DNA of 64,000 nucleotides from Bacillota bacterium (GCA_023418475.1 JAEZZO010000027.1:39480-103479); one strand, 5' to 3'. Counted from the first letter of the stretch, positions 45,018-53,890 are shown. Program-made: numbers and translations. Notes: generated by a model from the sequence alone, not told the origin.

Positions 45018-45929
45018 ATGAAACAAGAAGAGAAAAAAACAAAAATTGTAATGTCGAAATCTGCAAAAAGAGAAGCAGTGACAGGTTATTTATTTCTGCT
45101 TCCTAATGCAATCGGTTTTTTGCTTTTTACACTAATTCCGGTAGTTTATGCACTTCTACTTTCATTAACAGATTATGACGGATTTAAAACAAATAATTTT
45201 ATAGGTTTTCGTAATTTTAGTAAGCTTTTTCAGGATGGTTATTTCTATGCCTCGTTAAAGAATAACATTTTCTATACATTGTTCAGTGTAACCTTTACCT
45301 TGATCTTTGCACTGTTTCTTGCAATTTTACTAAACAAAAAGCTTCGCGGCTCCGGGTTTTTTAAGACAGTGTTTTTCTTCCCGCAGCTGGTTTCCAGCGT
45401 TGCTTTTGGTATTATATTCGTAGCATTGTTCAGAGATAGCGGTCCGATTAATGGTTTCTTGCGAGATCTAAGTATGTCGAATCCGCCAAAATGGCTGACT
45501 TCAACTGCCTGGTCCATGACTACGATAACAATCGTTTCAGTAATTAAAAATACAGGTTATTATATGGTTCTATTTCTGGCTGGCTTACAGACAATTTCCG
45601 AGGATCTGTATGAAGCAGCATCTCTGGATGGTGCCAATGCTTTGAAAAAATTTCATGCGATTACATTGCCGATGCTTTCGCCTACCACCTTTCTGTGCTC
45701 GGTTATGTGTATCATAAATTCCTTCAAAGTGTTCGACCTGGTCAACATTATGACAGACGGAGGCCCGGGCCGTTCGTCCAATGTATTGGTGTACCGTATA
45801 TATCAGGAAGCATTCCGAAACTATAAATTCGGGTATGCATCTGCTTATGCGGTTATATTATTCCTGATTGTATTTGTGATTACGATGATTCAATTCCACG
45901 GGCAAAAAAATTGGGTGAATTATGATTAG
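45018..45929 (+). CDS. Sugar ABC transporter permease (UgpA/MalF-like)
   Basis: This 303-residue membrane protein has six helices and the ATPase-coupling loop YEAASLDGANALKKFHAITLPMLS (about residues 196-219, seen as EAASLDGA). It forms half of the channel of the second sugar importer. The stop lies 10 bases before the start of the partner permease gene, whose ribosome site is inside the end region. No ATPase is encoded locally. Confidence 0.93.
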   Translation: MKQEEKKTKIVMSKSAKREAVTGYLFLLPNAIGFLLFTLIPVVYALLLSLTDYDGFKTNNFIGFRNFSKLFQDGYFYASLKNNIFYTLFSVTFTLIFALFLAILLNKKLRGSGFFKTVFFFPQLVSSVAFGIIFVALFRDSGPINGFLRDLSMSNPPKWLTSTAWSMTTITIVSVIKNTGYYMVLFLAGLQTISEDLYEAASLDGANALKKFHAITLPMLSPTTFLCSVMCIINSFKVFDLVNIMTDGGPGRSSNVLVYRIYQEAFRNYKFGYASAYAVILFLIVFVITMIQFHGQKNWVNYD

Positions 45930-45939
45930 GAGGAATAGC

Positions 45940-46782
45940 ATGAAGACATCTTATCAATTGAAATTCAGATGGGGGAGAGTAGTAACTTATCTGGTGTTCC
46001 TTCTGTTTACAGCGGTAACAATCCTCCCGTTTTTATGGATGGTTTCAACCTCCTTCAAATATGAATCCGAGGTATTTACCTTTCCGATTTCATGGATTCC
46101 AAAACGGATTAGAATGGATAATTTCACAGATGTTTTTAAATCCATCCCATTTGGGATGTATTATTGGAATTCGATTAAGCTATCGGTTGTAATAACGTTC
46201 TTTACGCTGTTTACCAGCTCTCTGGCTGCTTATTCCTTTTCAAAACTGAAATATCCGGGAAGAGACAAATTATTTTTAGCTTATTTAGCAACTCTTATGG
46301 TTCCCTGGCAGGTAATAATGATCCCACAGTTTATAGAAATCAGTAAGATGGGACTTGCCAATACCCACTGGTCTTTAATATTAACTCAAAGCTTTACGCC
46401 CTTTGGGGTATTTCTTCTCAGACAGTACTTCTTAAGTATTCCAGAGGCTTATTCGCAGGCAGCCCGAATTGATGGCTGCAAAGAACTTGGTATTTGCTTT
46501 AAAATCATTGTTCCGATGGCAAAGCCGGGATTGATGACACTGCTGATTTTCAGCTTTATGGGCAGTTGGAATGATTATTTATCACCATTGATCTTTTTAA
46601 CCGATGATAAGCTAAGAACAATACAGCTGGGCTTAAAATACTTTCAGGCAGAACACAGTACATCCTTTTCTCTTTTAATGGCGGGCACCTTAATGTCACT
46701 GCTGCCCGTTATACTGGTCTATATCATTGCACAGAAGCAGGTAATTAGCGGCCTTACGACAGCGGGAGGTCTAAAAGGCTGA
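45940..46782 (+). CDS. Carbohydrate ABC transporter permease (UgpE/MalG-like)
   Basis: The ATG at 45940 has AGGAGG 6 bases upstream and is preferred to the ATG at 45922, which lies before that site. The protein has 280 residues, six membrane helices and the coupling loop QAARIDGCKELGICFKIIVPM. It ends with QKQVISGLTTAGGLKG, a normal ending for this family. Its last 29 bases overlap the end of the convergent AraC gene. Confidence 0.92.
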   Translation: MKTSYQLKFRWGRVVTYLVFLLFTAVTILPFLWMVSTSFKYESEVFTFPISWIPKRIRMDNFTDVFKSIPFGMYYWNSIKLSVVITFFTLFTSSLAAYSFSKLKYPGRDKLFLAYLATLMVPWQVIMIPQFIEISKMGLANTHWSLILTQSFTPFGVFLLRQYFLSIPEAYSQAARIDGCKELGICFKIIVPMAKPGLMTLLIFSFMGSWNDYLSPLIFLTDDKLRTIQLGLKYFQAEHSTSFSLLMAGTLMSLLPVILVYIIAQKQVISGLTTAGGLKG

Positions 46783-47704
46783 TGTGTGTGGCATCATAAG
46801 AGGAAAATTTCAGATTTTTCTTTACAATAGTTCGTTTTTCATTCCGCCAGTTCTGCGGATTAGTGCCAAGAATGTTTCTAAAGCACCGGTTAAAGGTTGA
46901 TATGGACTGAAAGCCAACGGAAAATGCAATGCACAGGATGCTGTCTTCTGTGCTGGTCAACAGCTCACAGGCATTTTGAACTCGTACGATGTTTAAATAC
47001 TGTAAAGGAGTTTGATGTAAATTCTCATAGAATTCCTTTACAAACTGTTTCTGATTCATATGACAGATTTCTGCAAGCTGTGCAGTTGGTGTATTTTGCC
47101 GAAAGGAATCGTGCAGGTAGGAAACTGCGGGCATGATACGGGATAAGGGCCTTGCAGTATACTGCAGATCTCTCATCTCTGCAAAATGACTTGAAAAAGC
47201 AGACATCAAAGCCTGAATTAGACCACGGACACTTAACTGGTAATTCTGATGCTTGTGTAATAATTCATCACGAATTCTATAAATTAGTTTGATCTCCTGC
47301 TCAAACTCTGAGGAATTTAATATATTAGAGAAGTTGATATATTTGTAAAAAAGCATTTTCTGCGGAAGACCATTCGGATAGATGGGCTGTAAGATATCCT
47401 CCGGATTAAAGAATATATAAGTATATAAGGCTTCTCCCGTAACGGAAGCAGGACGATACGAGGAATGCGAATAATAAGGGGGAATAAAACAGACCTCTCC
47501 CGGCAAAAAATCATACGCATGATTTTCGATACTCCATTTTTTCAAACTCTTCTCACAAATACCGATTTCGATACAGTTATGAAAATGCATAAAGAAAGCG
47601 CAGGAAGCCGGTTCGGTTTCCTGCATTAATAATATGGGAAAATCAGAATGGAACTTGTACTTCCTGTAAATCAACTGCAGCTGGTCTGTATAAACGGGAT
47701 GCAT
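46754..47704 (-). CDS. AraC-family transcriptional regulator
   Basis: This 316-residue protein has an N-terminal cupin-like domain (FFMHFHNCIEIGICEKSL, with the conserved His-x-His) and a C-terminal AraC DNA-binding pair, TAQLAEICHMNQKQFVKEFYE and IAFSVGFQSISTFNRCFRNI. It is a distant paralogue of the regulator at 37541. Its 3' end overlaps the permease gene tail by 29 bases on the other strand, an unusual convergent overlap with no space for a separate terminator. It probably controls the 41.6-46.8 kb sugar operon. Confidence 0.92.
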   Translation of the reverse strand: MHPVYTDQLQLIYRKYKFHSDFPILLMQETEPASCAFFMHFHNCIEIGICEKSLKKWSIENHAYDFLPGEVCFIPPYYSHSSYRPASVTGEALYTYIFFNPEDILQPIYPNGLPQKMLFYKYINFSNILNSSEFEQEIKLIYRIRDELLHKHQNYQLSVRGLIQALMSAFSSHFAEMRDLQYTARPLSRIMPAVSYLHDSFRQNTPTAQLAEICHMNQKQFVKEFYENLHQTPLQYLNIVRVQNACELLTSTEDSILCIAFSVGFQSISTFNRCFRNILGTNPQNWRNEKRTIVKKNLKFSSYDATHISLLDLPLS

Positions 47705-48076
47705 GGGGAAAGCCTCTTTCTGTTATAAGGGTTAGTCAATGGAGAAGTATGATGTAAGAATCTGATAGCCTTCTGCCTGTAAGGCTTTTGTTCCGGTAAT
47801 CGAATAAAATTCACTATTTATAACAAAATCCGGTAATTACTCCCGGCAGTTTAATCTGCATATCCCGAATTTATCCTCTAATAAGCGTAATGTTAATTTC
47901 ATTTCATACATTAGTTATAGTCATCCTTTCTAAGCAGCAAGATTATTCAGTCCTCTTGATATAATAATATTAGCTTAAATATGATAAGTCAATAGAGGAA
48001 TATAACAGTGGAGCCGTTCCCGCTTAGTTGCATTACACAGTGCGAAGGCAAATACTCTTTATTGGGAAGCACTTAC
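47705..48076. other. Intergenic region without a recognised gene
   Basis: About 370 bases between the AraC start and repeat copy C. It should contain the AraC promoter on the minus strand, but no clear box pair was found. A 61-codon plus-strand frame begins at 48008 and runs through the repeat; it has no ribosome site and is not accepted. Confidence 0.35.
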
Positions 48077-48118
48077 CGGATGCACAGCTCGGAATTTAAC
48101 GTGCCTGTGAAAAGTAAC
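48077..48118 (+). repeat. Dispersed intergenic repeat family 1, copy C
   Basis: Starts CGGATGCACAGCT and ends GTGAAAAGTAAC; it aligns with copies A (4275) and B (25625). The homology with copy A extends about 8 bases further left (a CACTTAC/TACTTAT stretch). Confidence 0.65.
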
Positions 48119-48177
48119 AATACAGATACTTGTCACAGGTATAGCTCAAAATCAGGCCAAACTGTGACAAGCTATAC
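48104..48177. other. Interleaved inverted repeats (alternative hairpins or pseudoknot)
   Basis: CTTGTCACAG (48129) pairs with CTGTGACAAG (48162), and GTATAGCT (48139) pairs with AGCTATAC (48170); the two pairs interleave, so both can form only as a pseudoknot. CCTGTGA (48104) can also pair with TCACAGG (48133). It lies just past the stop codon of the leftward ABC-2 permease gene, with no T-run. Confidence 0.55.
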
Positions 48178-48181
48178 AGTA

Positions 48182-48976
48182 CTAGATCCGTGAGGACATT
48201 AGGTTGCTGGAGGTGTAGCGCCTTAGTCCGCGGTAGAACAGGTAAAACGCCGTAACAACAGTGAACACGGTAAACCCGGCTACCGCAAGCAGATAGAGCA
48301 TATTAAAATGCAGGATAATCTTAGTGGGAAGATAAACGATAAAACCAGCCGGTACAATCAAATAGAGTATAATTCTGACGGTTTCTTTAAAAATAGTATC
48401 CGGATAGGTTGAAAACATCAGAAGGATATCCATGAAATTCTGTGCCACCATATCACCGCGTACAATCCAAAAGGAGATACTATGGGTAATTACAGCAAAG
48501 GCCGTCATGGTGAGAGCACCCAGTATACTTAAAAGAGTGAACAAAAACAGATTTCGGATGCTGAAATTAAAAATGATCAGTATAAGATATCCATAAATCA
48601 GATCTCCAATGGAGGACGTATTTGTTCCGGAGGAGATTATACCAAGCAGTACATTTTTGGGCTGTACCAGATAGCTGTCCAGCTTGCCATTCAGGATGAA
48701 ACTCGACAACTCATAGGCACGCTGAAAGAAGATATGGGACAATCCGTAGGTAGAAGCCGCAAAGCCCCAGAGTACCATAATATTGCTTAACGAGTAACCA
48801 CCAATGCTTTTATTCAAATGGAAAAGGAGAAGCCATTGGATGATAAAGCAGGCGTTATTTAGTATCATAAAACCGATATTGGTAAAGAAGGTGGTGCGGT
48901 TGGTCATTTCGCGCATTATATTATACTTAACTGATAAGAGAATTATTTTTGTTTGATTTTTAGCCGCCGTTAACAT
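48182..48976 (-). CDS. ABC-2 family exporter permease
   Basis: The 264-residue protein has six membrane helices and matches the ABC-2 permease subgroup often found in pairs (PF06182 type). FILNGKLDSYLVQPKNVLLG and the following ILIIF helices are characteristic. It starts inside the end of the second permease gene, overlapping by 17 bases. With that permease and the ATPase at 49981 it should form a heteromeric exporter. The cargo is unknown. An unusual set of interleaved inverted repeats follows its stop. Confidence 0.88.
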   Translation of the reverse strand: MLTAAKNQTKIILLSVKYNIMREMTNRTTFFTNIGFMILNNACFIIQWLLLFHLNKSIGGYSLSNIMVLWGFAASTYGLSHIFFQRAYELSSFILNGKLDSYLVQPKNVLLGIISSGTNTSSIGDLIYGYLILIIFNFSIRNLFLFTLLSILGALTMTAFAVITHSISFWIVRGDMVAQNFMDILLMFSTYPDTIFKETVRIILYLIVPAGFIVYLPTKIILHFNMLYLLAVAGFTVFTVVTAFYLFYRGLRRYTSSNLMSSRI

Positions 48977-49751
48977 TCAGCTTCTTCACTCCCTTCTGAT
49001 ATAATCCCAGTACAAGAAAAAGTGTAATTATGAAATAAAGAATTTGTACGGCCAGTACATGGTAAGCTGTTTTGAAATTGAAATCAATCATCAGCTTGGC
49101 AGGGCCATAGGTGACAACATAAATAGGAGAGAGCTTAATTACCGGTTGTGCCCAAGCCGGAAACATTTCCACCGGAAAGATGATTCCAAGGATGATGATA
49201 ATCTTATTATAGACCCACTGAAAGGGAGTTGAATCCTCAATCCAGAAGGAGAGAGTGCTGATCCCCATATGGAAGAAGGCATTGATCATAATTCCAAGAA
49301 AAAACGCAAGGAAAGTAAAAGGCAGCTGGTATAAATAAAAATTTGGAATACCCCCGATAAAGGCATAACCGATAATCATACCGGCAGCAAAGAACAGGGT
49401 AAAATTAATAACCGTTTCGCCAAGGTACTTAGCTATGATATAGAAAATATAATGATACGGCTTATTAATGCTATAAGCAATTGCGCCGCTTTTAATATCA
49501 GTGCTCATCTGAGTAGTCAAGGTCGAGCTGCTGCAGCCGAAACCTATTATTTCCGTAAGAATAACATACCAGACCATCTGTACAAGTGAATAACCGCTGA
49601 TCAGTCCATTCGTTTCGGAATACATATATTTCCACAGATTCATAAGAACAAACAATATAATAAAAAATGTTATAAACCTCAGGATAATGTTAAGAACATA
49701 TTGAAAATTCTCAATCAGGGTGGCCTTAAAGATAAATAAATATTTTCGCAT
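48960..49751 (-). CDS. ABC-2 family exporter permease
   Basis: This 263-residue protein is a paralogue of the neighbouring permease, with six membrane helices and the SGAIAYSINKPYHYIFYIIAKY segment that corresponds to the NGKLDSYLVQP region of the partner. GAGGTATTT precedes the ATG. It is 230 bases downstream of the ATPase gene, and the intervening DNA holds no gene. Confidence 0.88.
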   Translation of the reverse strand: MRKYLFIFKATLIENFQYVLNIILRFITFFIILFVLMNLWKYMYSETNGLISGYSLVQMVWYVILTEIIGFGCSSSTLTTQMSTDIKSGAIAYSINKPYHYIFYIIAKYLGETVINFTLFFAAGMIIGYAFIGGIPNFYLYQLPFTFLAFFLGIMINAFFHMGISTLSFWIEDSTPFQWVYNKIIIILGIIFPVEMFPAWAQPVIKLSPIYVVTYGPAKLMIDFNFKTAYHVLAVQILYFIITLFLVLGLYQKGVKKLNVNGG

Positions 49752-49980
49752 AAATACCTCATTTCCGCGCTGCTTTTATGCTGGCTTATTGCCAGTCTCA
49801 GGTACTGGGCTTATGTGCGTAGCGCATACACAAGCTTGCAGTGTGAATTCACTTTCGCTCCGGAATGTATGCTTTCTGTCATTTGAGGTTAAAGGAAAGT
49901 CCAGATGTATATATAGTCACTCCTATCCCTATGCATAACGAAGGCATCTTTCTGGCTACTTGCAACATAACAATAACAAG

Positions 49981-50973
49981 TTATATGTAACTGACTGTCT
50001 GTTTCTGTTTATAGATATCAGTGATAATATTTTCCAGAGGAACGTTTGTGATATTAATATCCAATATGTTGTCAGCATCAATCAGTTTTATGGCATCGCT
50101 GATATTTTTTTGGGTTGTATCAACCTCAAGCTTCAGGTGATTACCGTTACTCTTGATTACTGTAATTCCTTCCTCTTCTGTTAGATCTGCCAGCTCTCTC
50201 AATTTTACTTCAACGATTTTCTTATTCAGATAGTGATATTTTAAATTTTCCATAGAATCGTCCATTACAATCCTTCCATGGTTTACTATGATAATTCTTT
50301 TGCACAGCTTCTCAATATCACTGATATCATGACTGGTCAGAAAAATTGTAGTATGGTATTCCTTATTCATTTTCTTTATCAAGCTTCTGATATTCTCCTT
50401 TACCACCGGATCCAGCCCAATGGTTGGTTCATCAAGAAATAAGATTTGCGGACGGTGAATGAGGGAGGCCACGATCTCACACCGTATTCTCTGACCGAGA
50501 GAAAGATTCCTGACAGGCGTGTTAATAAACTCTTCTAGCTCAAATACCCGGATTAATTCCTCAATACGCGCCTCTGCCTCCTGCTCCTTAATGTCATAAA
50601 CAGCAGCAAAAAATTTAAAATTGTCATATGGGGTCAGATGGATCCAAAGCTGTTCCTTCTGTCCGAATACAGTACCGATCTGATAAGAGAGCTGCTTTCT
50701 TTTTGTAGATGGATTAATCTTCATAACAGAAAGCTCACCCCTGTCCGGATATAAAATTCCGGTTAACATCTTAATTGTGGTACTTTTACCGGCGCCGTTC
50801 GGACCGATAAAAGCAAGAATTTCACCGGCTTCAACTTGAAAACTGATATTATCCACTGCCTTTACAGTCTGATAAACAGGATGAAACATAGATTTCATGC
50901 TGCCCCTCAGACCTTTTTCTTTCACCTTTACACGAAAGGTTTTTGATAATTGCTTTACTGTGATGGCTTCCAT
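49981..50973 (-). CDS. ABC transporter ATP-binding protein
   Basis: The ATG at 50973 (MEAITVKQL) is chosen because it is preceded by GGGGGAAGG. A longer frame to 51024 runs into a repeat terminus. The protein is 330 residues with Walker A GPNGAGKST, the signature LSLGQRIRCE, Walker B ILFLDEPT, and the switch histidine in FLTSHDISD. The N-terminal region and the C-terminal extension of about 80 residues resemble the ATPases that pair with PF06182 permeases. It powers export by the two permeases encoded next. Confidence 0.93.
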   Translation of the reverse strand: MEAITVKQLSKTFRVKVKEKGLRGSMKSMFHPVYQTVKAVDNISFQVEAGEILAFIGPNGAGKSTTIKMLTGILYPDRGELSVMKINPSTKRKQLSYQIGTVFGQKEQLWIHLTPYDNFKFFAAVYDIKEQEAEARIEELIRVFELEEFINTPVRNLSLGQRIRCEIVASLIHRPQILFLDEPTIGLDPVVKENIRSLIKKMNKEYHTTIFLTSHDISDIEKLCKRIIIVNHGRIVMDDSMENLKYHYLNKKIVEVKLRELADLTEEEGITVIKSNGNHLKLEVDTTQKNISDAIKLIDADNILDINITNVPLENIITDIYKQKQTVSYI

Positions 50974-51006
50974 AATGAGCCTTCCCCCTTTTTTTGGAAT
51001 GTGGCG

Positions 51007-51138
51007 TAGGTAATTGCGAAACAATATGGCTGTCTGAATTGTATAATCACAAGATACATACTTCTCCGCTTATTGTACAATTCGGAGCATGTAGCTTCTT
51101 GTACGCAATGTAATTAATTCCCAAGTTTCGTAATCACT
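51007..51138. repeat. MITE-like palindromic element, family 2, copy 3
   Basis: TAGGTAATTGCGAAAC at 51007-51022 and an inverted, shorter copy ending at 51138 (GTTTCGTAATCACT) bound a 132-base element. Inside is a TTCTCCGCTT...TTCGGAGC arrangement similar to the centre of the 33056 copy. Confidence 0.65.
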
Positions 51139-51185
51139 TGTTGTAATGTGGTTTGCAAATATAGATAATCTGATATTTTTGTGTA

Positions 51186-51228
51186 TAAAAACGCCTTGCC
51201 TAATATTGATCAGATATTATGCAAGGCG
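51186..51228 (-). terminator. Terminator of a candidate small transcript
   Basis: On the minus strand CGCCTTGC and GCAAGGCG pair, with an inner TAATAT/ATATTA stem, followed by TTTTTATA. It closes a transcript that could start at the promoter at 51412-51440. Confidence 0.8.
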
Positions 51229-51314
51229 GTATGGTTATAAAATGATATAGTAAAACCTTATCCGTATTTGCATAGTTACAAGGGAATATCCCGCCTGTAG
51301 CTATGCTGTGTCTG

Positions 51315-51380
51315 CTACATGCAGGTATGAATAAATCGAATGTAAAAGCAAAAGACGGGGATAAAGTTAAACATTGTCAT
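51315..51380 (-). CDS. Candidate 21-residue peptide gene in a structured small transcript
   Basis: An ATG at 51380, with AGGAG 8 bases upstream, opens a 21-codon frame (begins MTMFNFIPVFCF, rich in Phe and Ile, with two Cys). A promoter with TTGCAT, a 17-base spacer and TATACT lies at 51412-51440, and a strong terminator at 51186-51228. Between the stop and the terminator the RNA can fold into a hairpin (CATAG...CTATG outer stem, GGGA/TCCC inner stem). The whole unit, about 220 bases, may encode a membrane peptide of the type I toxin kind or be a small regulatory RNA with the ORF as a passenger. Confidence 0.45.
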   Translation of the reverse strand: MTMFNFIPVFCFYIRFIHTCM

Positions 51381-51411
51381 GGGTATTTCTCCTAACGTTG
51401 ATTTTCGAAAT

Positions 51412-51440
51412 AGTATAACATAACATTTTCTTCCATGCAA
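51412..51440 (-). promoter_or_regulatory. Promoter of the candidate small transcript
   Basis: On the minus strand TTGCAT (51440-51435) and TATACT (51417-51412) are separated by 17 bases. The start point would be about 25 to 30 bases before the 21-codon frame. Confidence 0.6.
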
Positions 51441-51477
51441 TACCTAAAATAAATTAATACAATGATCTAAAAATCAA

Positions 51478-51492
51478 GTTACTGTTCACAGG
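51478..51492 (-). repeat. Dispersed intergenic repeat family 1, core only
   Basis: The minus strand reads CCTGTGAACAGTAAC, matching the right-hand core of copies A to C. Only the 15-base core is convincing. Confidence 0.35.
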
Positions 51493-51736
51493 ATACTTAC
51501 CCACTCTGAAATTGTAACATACCGGAATCTATATTGCATTACCCTGTAAGTGGTAAAGCGCGATTTCGGCACCAAAACATAAACTGAATAGTATAAACGA
51601 AAAGTTTATTATCATATTCAAGGACATTTATATAATTCTATTGGACACAATTCTGGTATGATAATAAATTCCTGTGAGGTGATTAATAATGAAGGTATAC
51701 ATTTATCCTTAAGAGAATTTCCGGGATTTTATTTTG

Positions 51737-52405
51737 CTATTTGATTATTAATTTACCTTCCATACTGTCTTTTTTATATTTAATATTCAAAACGTTTTCC
51801 GACCAATCATAAAAAATAATATTATAAGTATACTCTTGAGGTATCTTAGAATTTTGTTTCAAATTCAGTTTTTTTAAATCAATAAGCATTAGATTGTCAC
51901 ATACATTACTACCTTCTTGGCGATTAAAGTCAATAGCAAGACTATCACCGTTATTGGATATTTTACTGCTACTATAGGTACCAAAAGTTAAATATATATA
52001 TTCTTTTACTTTTTTATTACTATATTTAATTAACACATAATCGCAAAGTTTTTCCCCACAATTATAATTTAATAATATATAGTATAAGCTACTATTTTTG
52101 TATATAATTTTTGGTGATATTCTGTTTAATTGATATTTTACAGTACTGAAATCTTGTTCATTATTCAAATCTATTCCATCTATTAATGAATTATATATCA
52201 ATGGCAAATCTTTTAAGGGGATTTTAAGGGGCTTCGTATCAGTATCAACTTCTATCTTGTAACTTTCCAATACATTTTTATTATCATCATTTATTTTTGT
52301 AATAAAAAATACTATTAATAAAATAATTAGTATAATGCTGCTAATAATAATTGTAATAATACTTATTCTTTTATTATGTTTTATTTCTTTATAACTAGTT
52401 TTCAT
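51737..52405 (-). CDS. AT-rich single-pass membrane protein of unknown function
   Basis: The start at 52405 (MKTSYKEIKHN) has an AAGGAAAAGAGA stretch upstream. The protein has about 222 residues, a transmembrane helix at about residues 13-36, and a mostly polar outer part of short strands rich in Asn, Lys and Ile. I recognise no family. The DNA is visibly richer in A and T than its neighbours, codons favour A/T at third positions, and the gene sits alone between repeat elements and a terminator. This suggests foreign origin or relaxed selection. A strong RBS-ATG with only seven codons at 51689 on the other strand may be a remnant of a disrupted gene. Confidence 0.7.
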   Translation of the reverse strand: MKTSYKEIKHNKRISIITIIISSIILIILLIVFFITKINDDNKNVLESYKIEVDTDTKPLKIPLKDLPLIYNSLIDGIDLNNEQDFSTVKYQLNRISPKIIYKNSSLYYILLNYNCGEKLCDYVLIKYSNKKVKEYIYLTFGTYSSSKISNNGDSLAIDFNRQEGSNVCDNLMLIDLKKLNLKQNSKIPQEYTYNIIFYDWSENVLNIKYKKDSMEGKLIIK

Positions 52406-52585
52406 AAAGTTCTCTTTTCCTTCTCTTAAATAGGTATAACAATGTATACTAATTATATTATTATACATTTAAGGTATTGTAATATAAATATATTCTATTA
52501 CTATATTTTGTATTATTTTAGAAATGTTTGTTTCATTGGTAAACAGTACATTCGTAGTGCAAATTTGATAGAAGCTATATAGCAA

Positions 52586-52623
52586 AAACCACCCTGGTAT
52601 ACTTGGCAGTTACTGGGTGGTTT
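52586..52623 (-). terminator. Terminator of the MFS-aldolase-aminotransferase genes
   Basis: AAACCACCC and GGGTGGTTT pair around a loop; on the minus strand a T-run follows. It lies 38 bases after the MFS stop. Confidence 0.85.
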
Positions 52624-52660
52624 CACTTCTATAATATAACGGGAAAATAATTTATGTAAT

Positions 52661-53875
52661 TTACAATTTGGCATTCAGCTTCGATTCCTTCATTCGTAAG
52701 GTTGCGGGAAGTTCGGTGGCGGTCAGAACAACAATAAAAAGCATGGGCCAGATTACAGAGCCGGATACGTTTTGGATTGCGTTAAATAAATAGACGAAGA
52801 TTGCACCAGAAATCTGTCCCATCAGAAGAATTACCCCAAGAGAAGTGCCTTCCGGGAGAGGATAAGCAACCTCCGTTCCGTGCTGAAATAAAATAGGAGC
52901 GACCCCCATTGTCAGAAATCCTGCGAGACCAGCCAAAGCGGCAAGTATTACATAATTATCAATAAAGGTGAAACCCAGATAAATTGGAATTAACAAAGTG
53001 ATATTACCGATGAAGAAAATAACTCTTTTATGCAGATGATCGGATATAATTGGTAAAACAACCGCACCAATGATACCGGTAATAACAAAAACAGTACCCA
53101 CTATTCCGGCTTGTGCAGAGGTGATTGCGCGAGGCAGCAGGATGGATTCTAGTAAGGTAAGAATTGTATTAAAGATACCGATGGAAATTAAGCAGATGAA
53201 TAATACCAGCATAAAAGATTTATTTGTAAAAAGACCGCGAATGGATTTGATCTGAAAATCCTCTGCCTGCGCACTGGGGCCAGGAGGAGCAATATGGGGC
53301 TTTTCGCGTGTGAATACTATGGCAATGACAGCCGATATTGTGGCAATAATTCCAAATACCAGGAAGGTGTTCGGTATGCCGCGACTGTCCGCTATCATGG
53401 GTGCAAGCAGCATAGGAACGGCATAACCGATATACTGGGCCATTGTAAGAATGCCTGCAGCAGTGGACCGCTCTGAAAGCGGAAACCAGTTAGCAGGCAC
53501 CTTGGTAGTGATATTCAGTAAAAATGGCTGACCGATGGCAATAATAAATTGTGAAATGAGAACAACTGTAAAATTATCTGCAAAAAAGGCTCTGCCCAGA
53601 CCGAGTACCGCAGTGATGCTTGCACCAATAATCAGAGAAAAACGGTAACCGAATTTATCGACTGCGATGGAAGCAGGAAGAGAGAAAATGATATACATGA
53701 TCATGTAGCTCATGGAAAACATCGCAATACTAAGACTGCTGACCCCGTAATATTCTTCTGCCAAGCTGGAGATGGGCGCAAGAGAGAGCCACATCATCTC
53801 TGTGGATACAATGATTGGTATAATTGCAAGTAATATGATAAAACGATATCTTGAAAGACCATTTTCCTTAGTCAT
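52661..53875 (-). CDS. MFS transporter
   Basis: The 404-residue protein has 12 predicted membrane helices and the MFS loop 2-3 motif AVDKFGYRFSLIIGA. It has a substrate-family resemblance to Firmicute MFS permeases without known substrate. It is the last gene of the leftward arm of the TetR-controlled cluster, 15 bases after the double aldolase gene, so it probably imports the substrate of the cluster. Confidence 0.9.
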   Translation of the reverse strand: MTKENGLSRYRFIILLAIIPIIVSTEMMWLSLAPISSLAEEYYGVSSLSIAMFSMSYMIMYIIFSLPASIAVDKFGYRFSLIIGASITAVLGLGRAFFADNFTVVLISQFIIAIGQPFLLNITTKVPANWFPLSERSTAAGILTMAQYIGYAVPMLLAPMIADSRGIPNTFLVFGIIATISAVIAIVFTREKPHIAPPGPSAQAEDFQIKSIRGLFTNKSFMLVLFICLISIGIFNTILTLLESILLPRAITSAQAGIVGTVFVITGIIGAVVLPIISDHLHKRVIFFIGNITLLIPIYLGFTFIDNYVILAALAGLAGFLTMGVAPILFQHGTEVAYPLPEGTSLGVILLMGQISGAIFVYLFNAIQNVSGSVIWPMLFIVVLTATELPATLRMKESKLNAKL

Positions 53876-53890
53876 TGTCAGCCATCCCCC

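Noticed and set aside
48008..48193. 61-codon frame in the AraC/ABC gap
   Set aside because: It overlaps dispersed repeat copy C and the interleaved inverted repeats and has no ribosome site.
50974..51024. N-terminal extension of the ABC ATPase
   Set aside because: The extension reads into the terminus of a palindromic element; the ATG at 50973 has a better ribosome site and begins the conserved domain.
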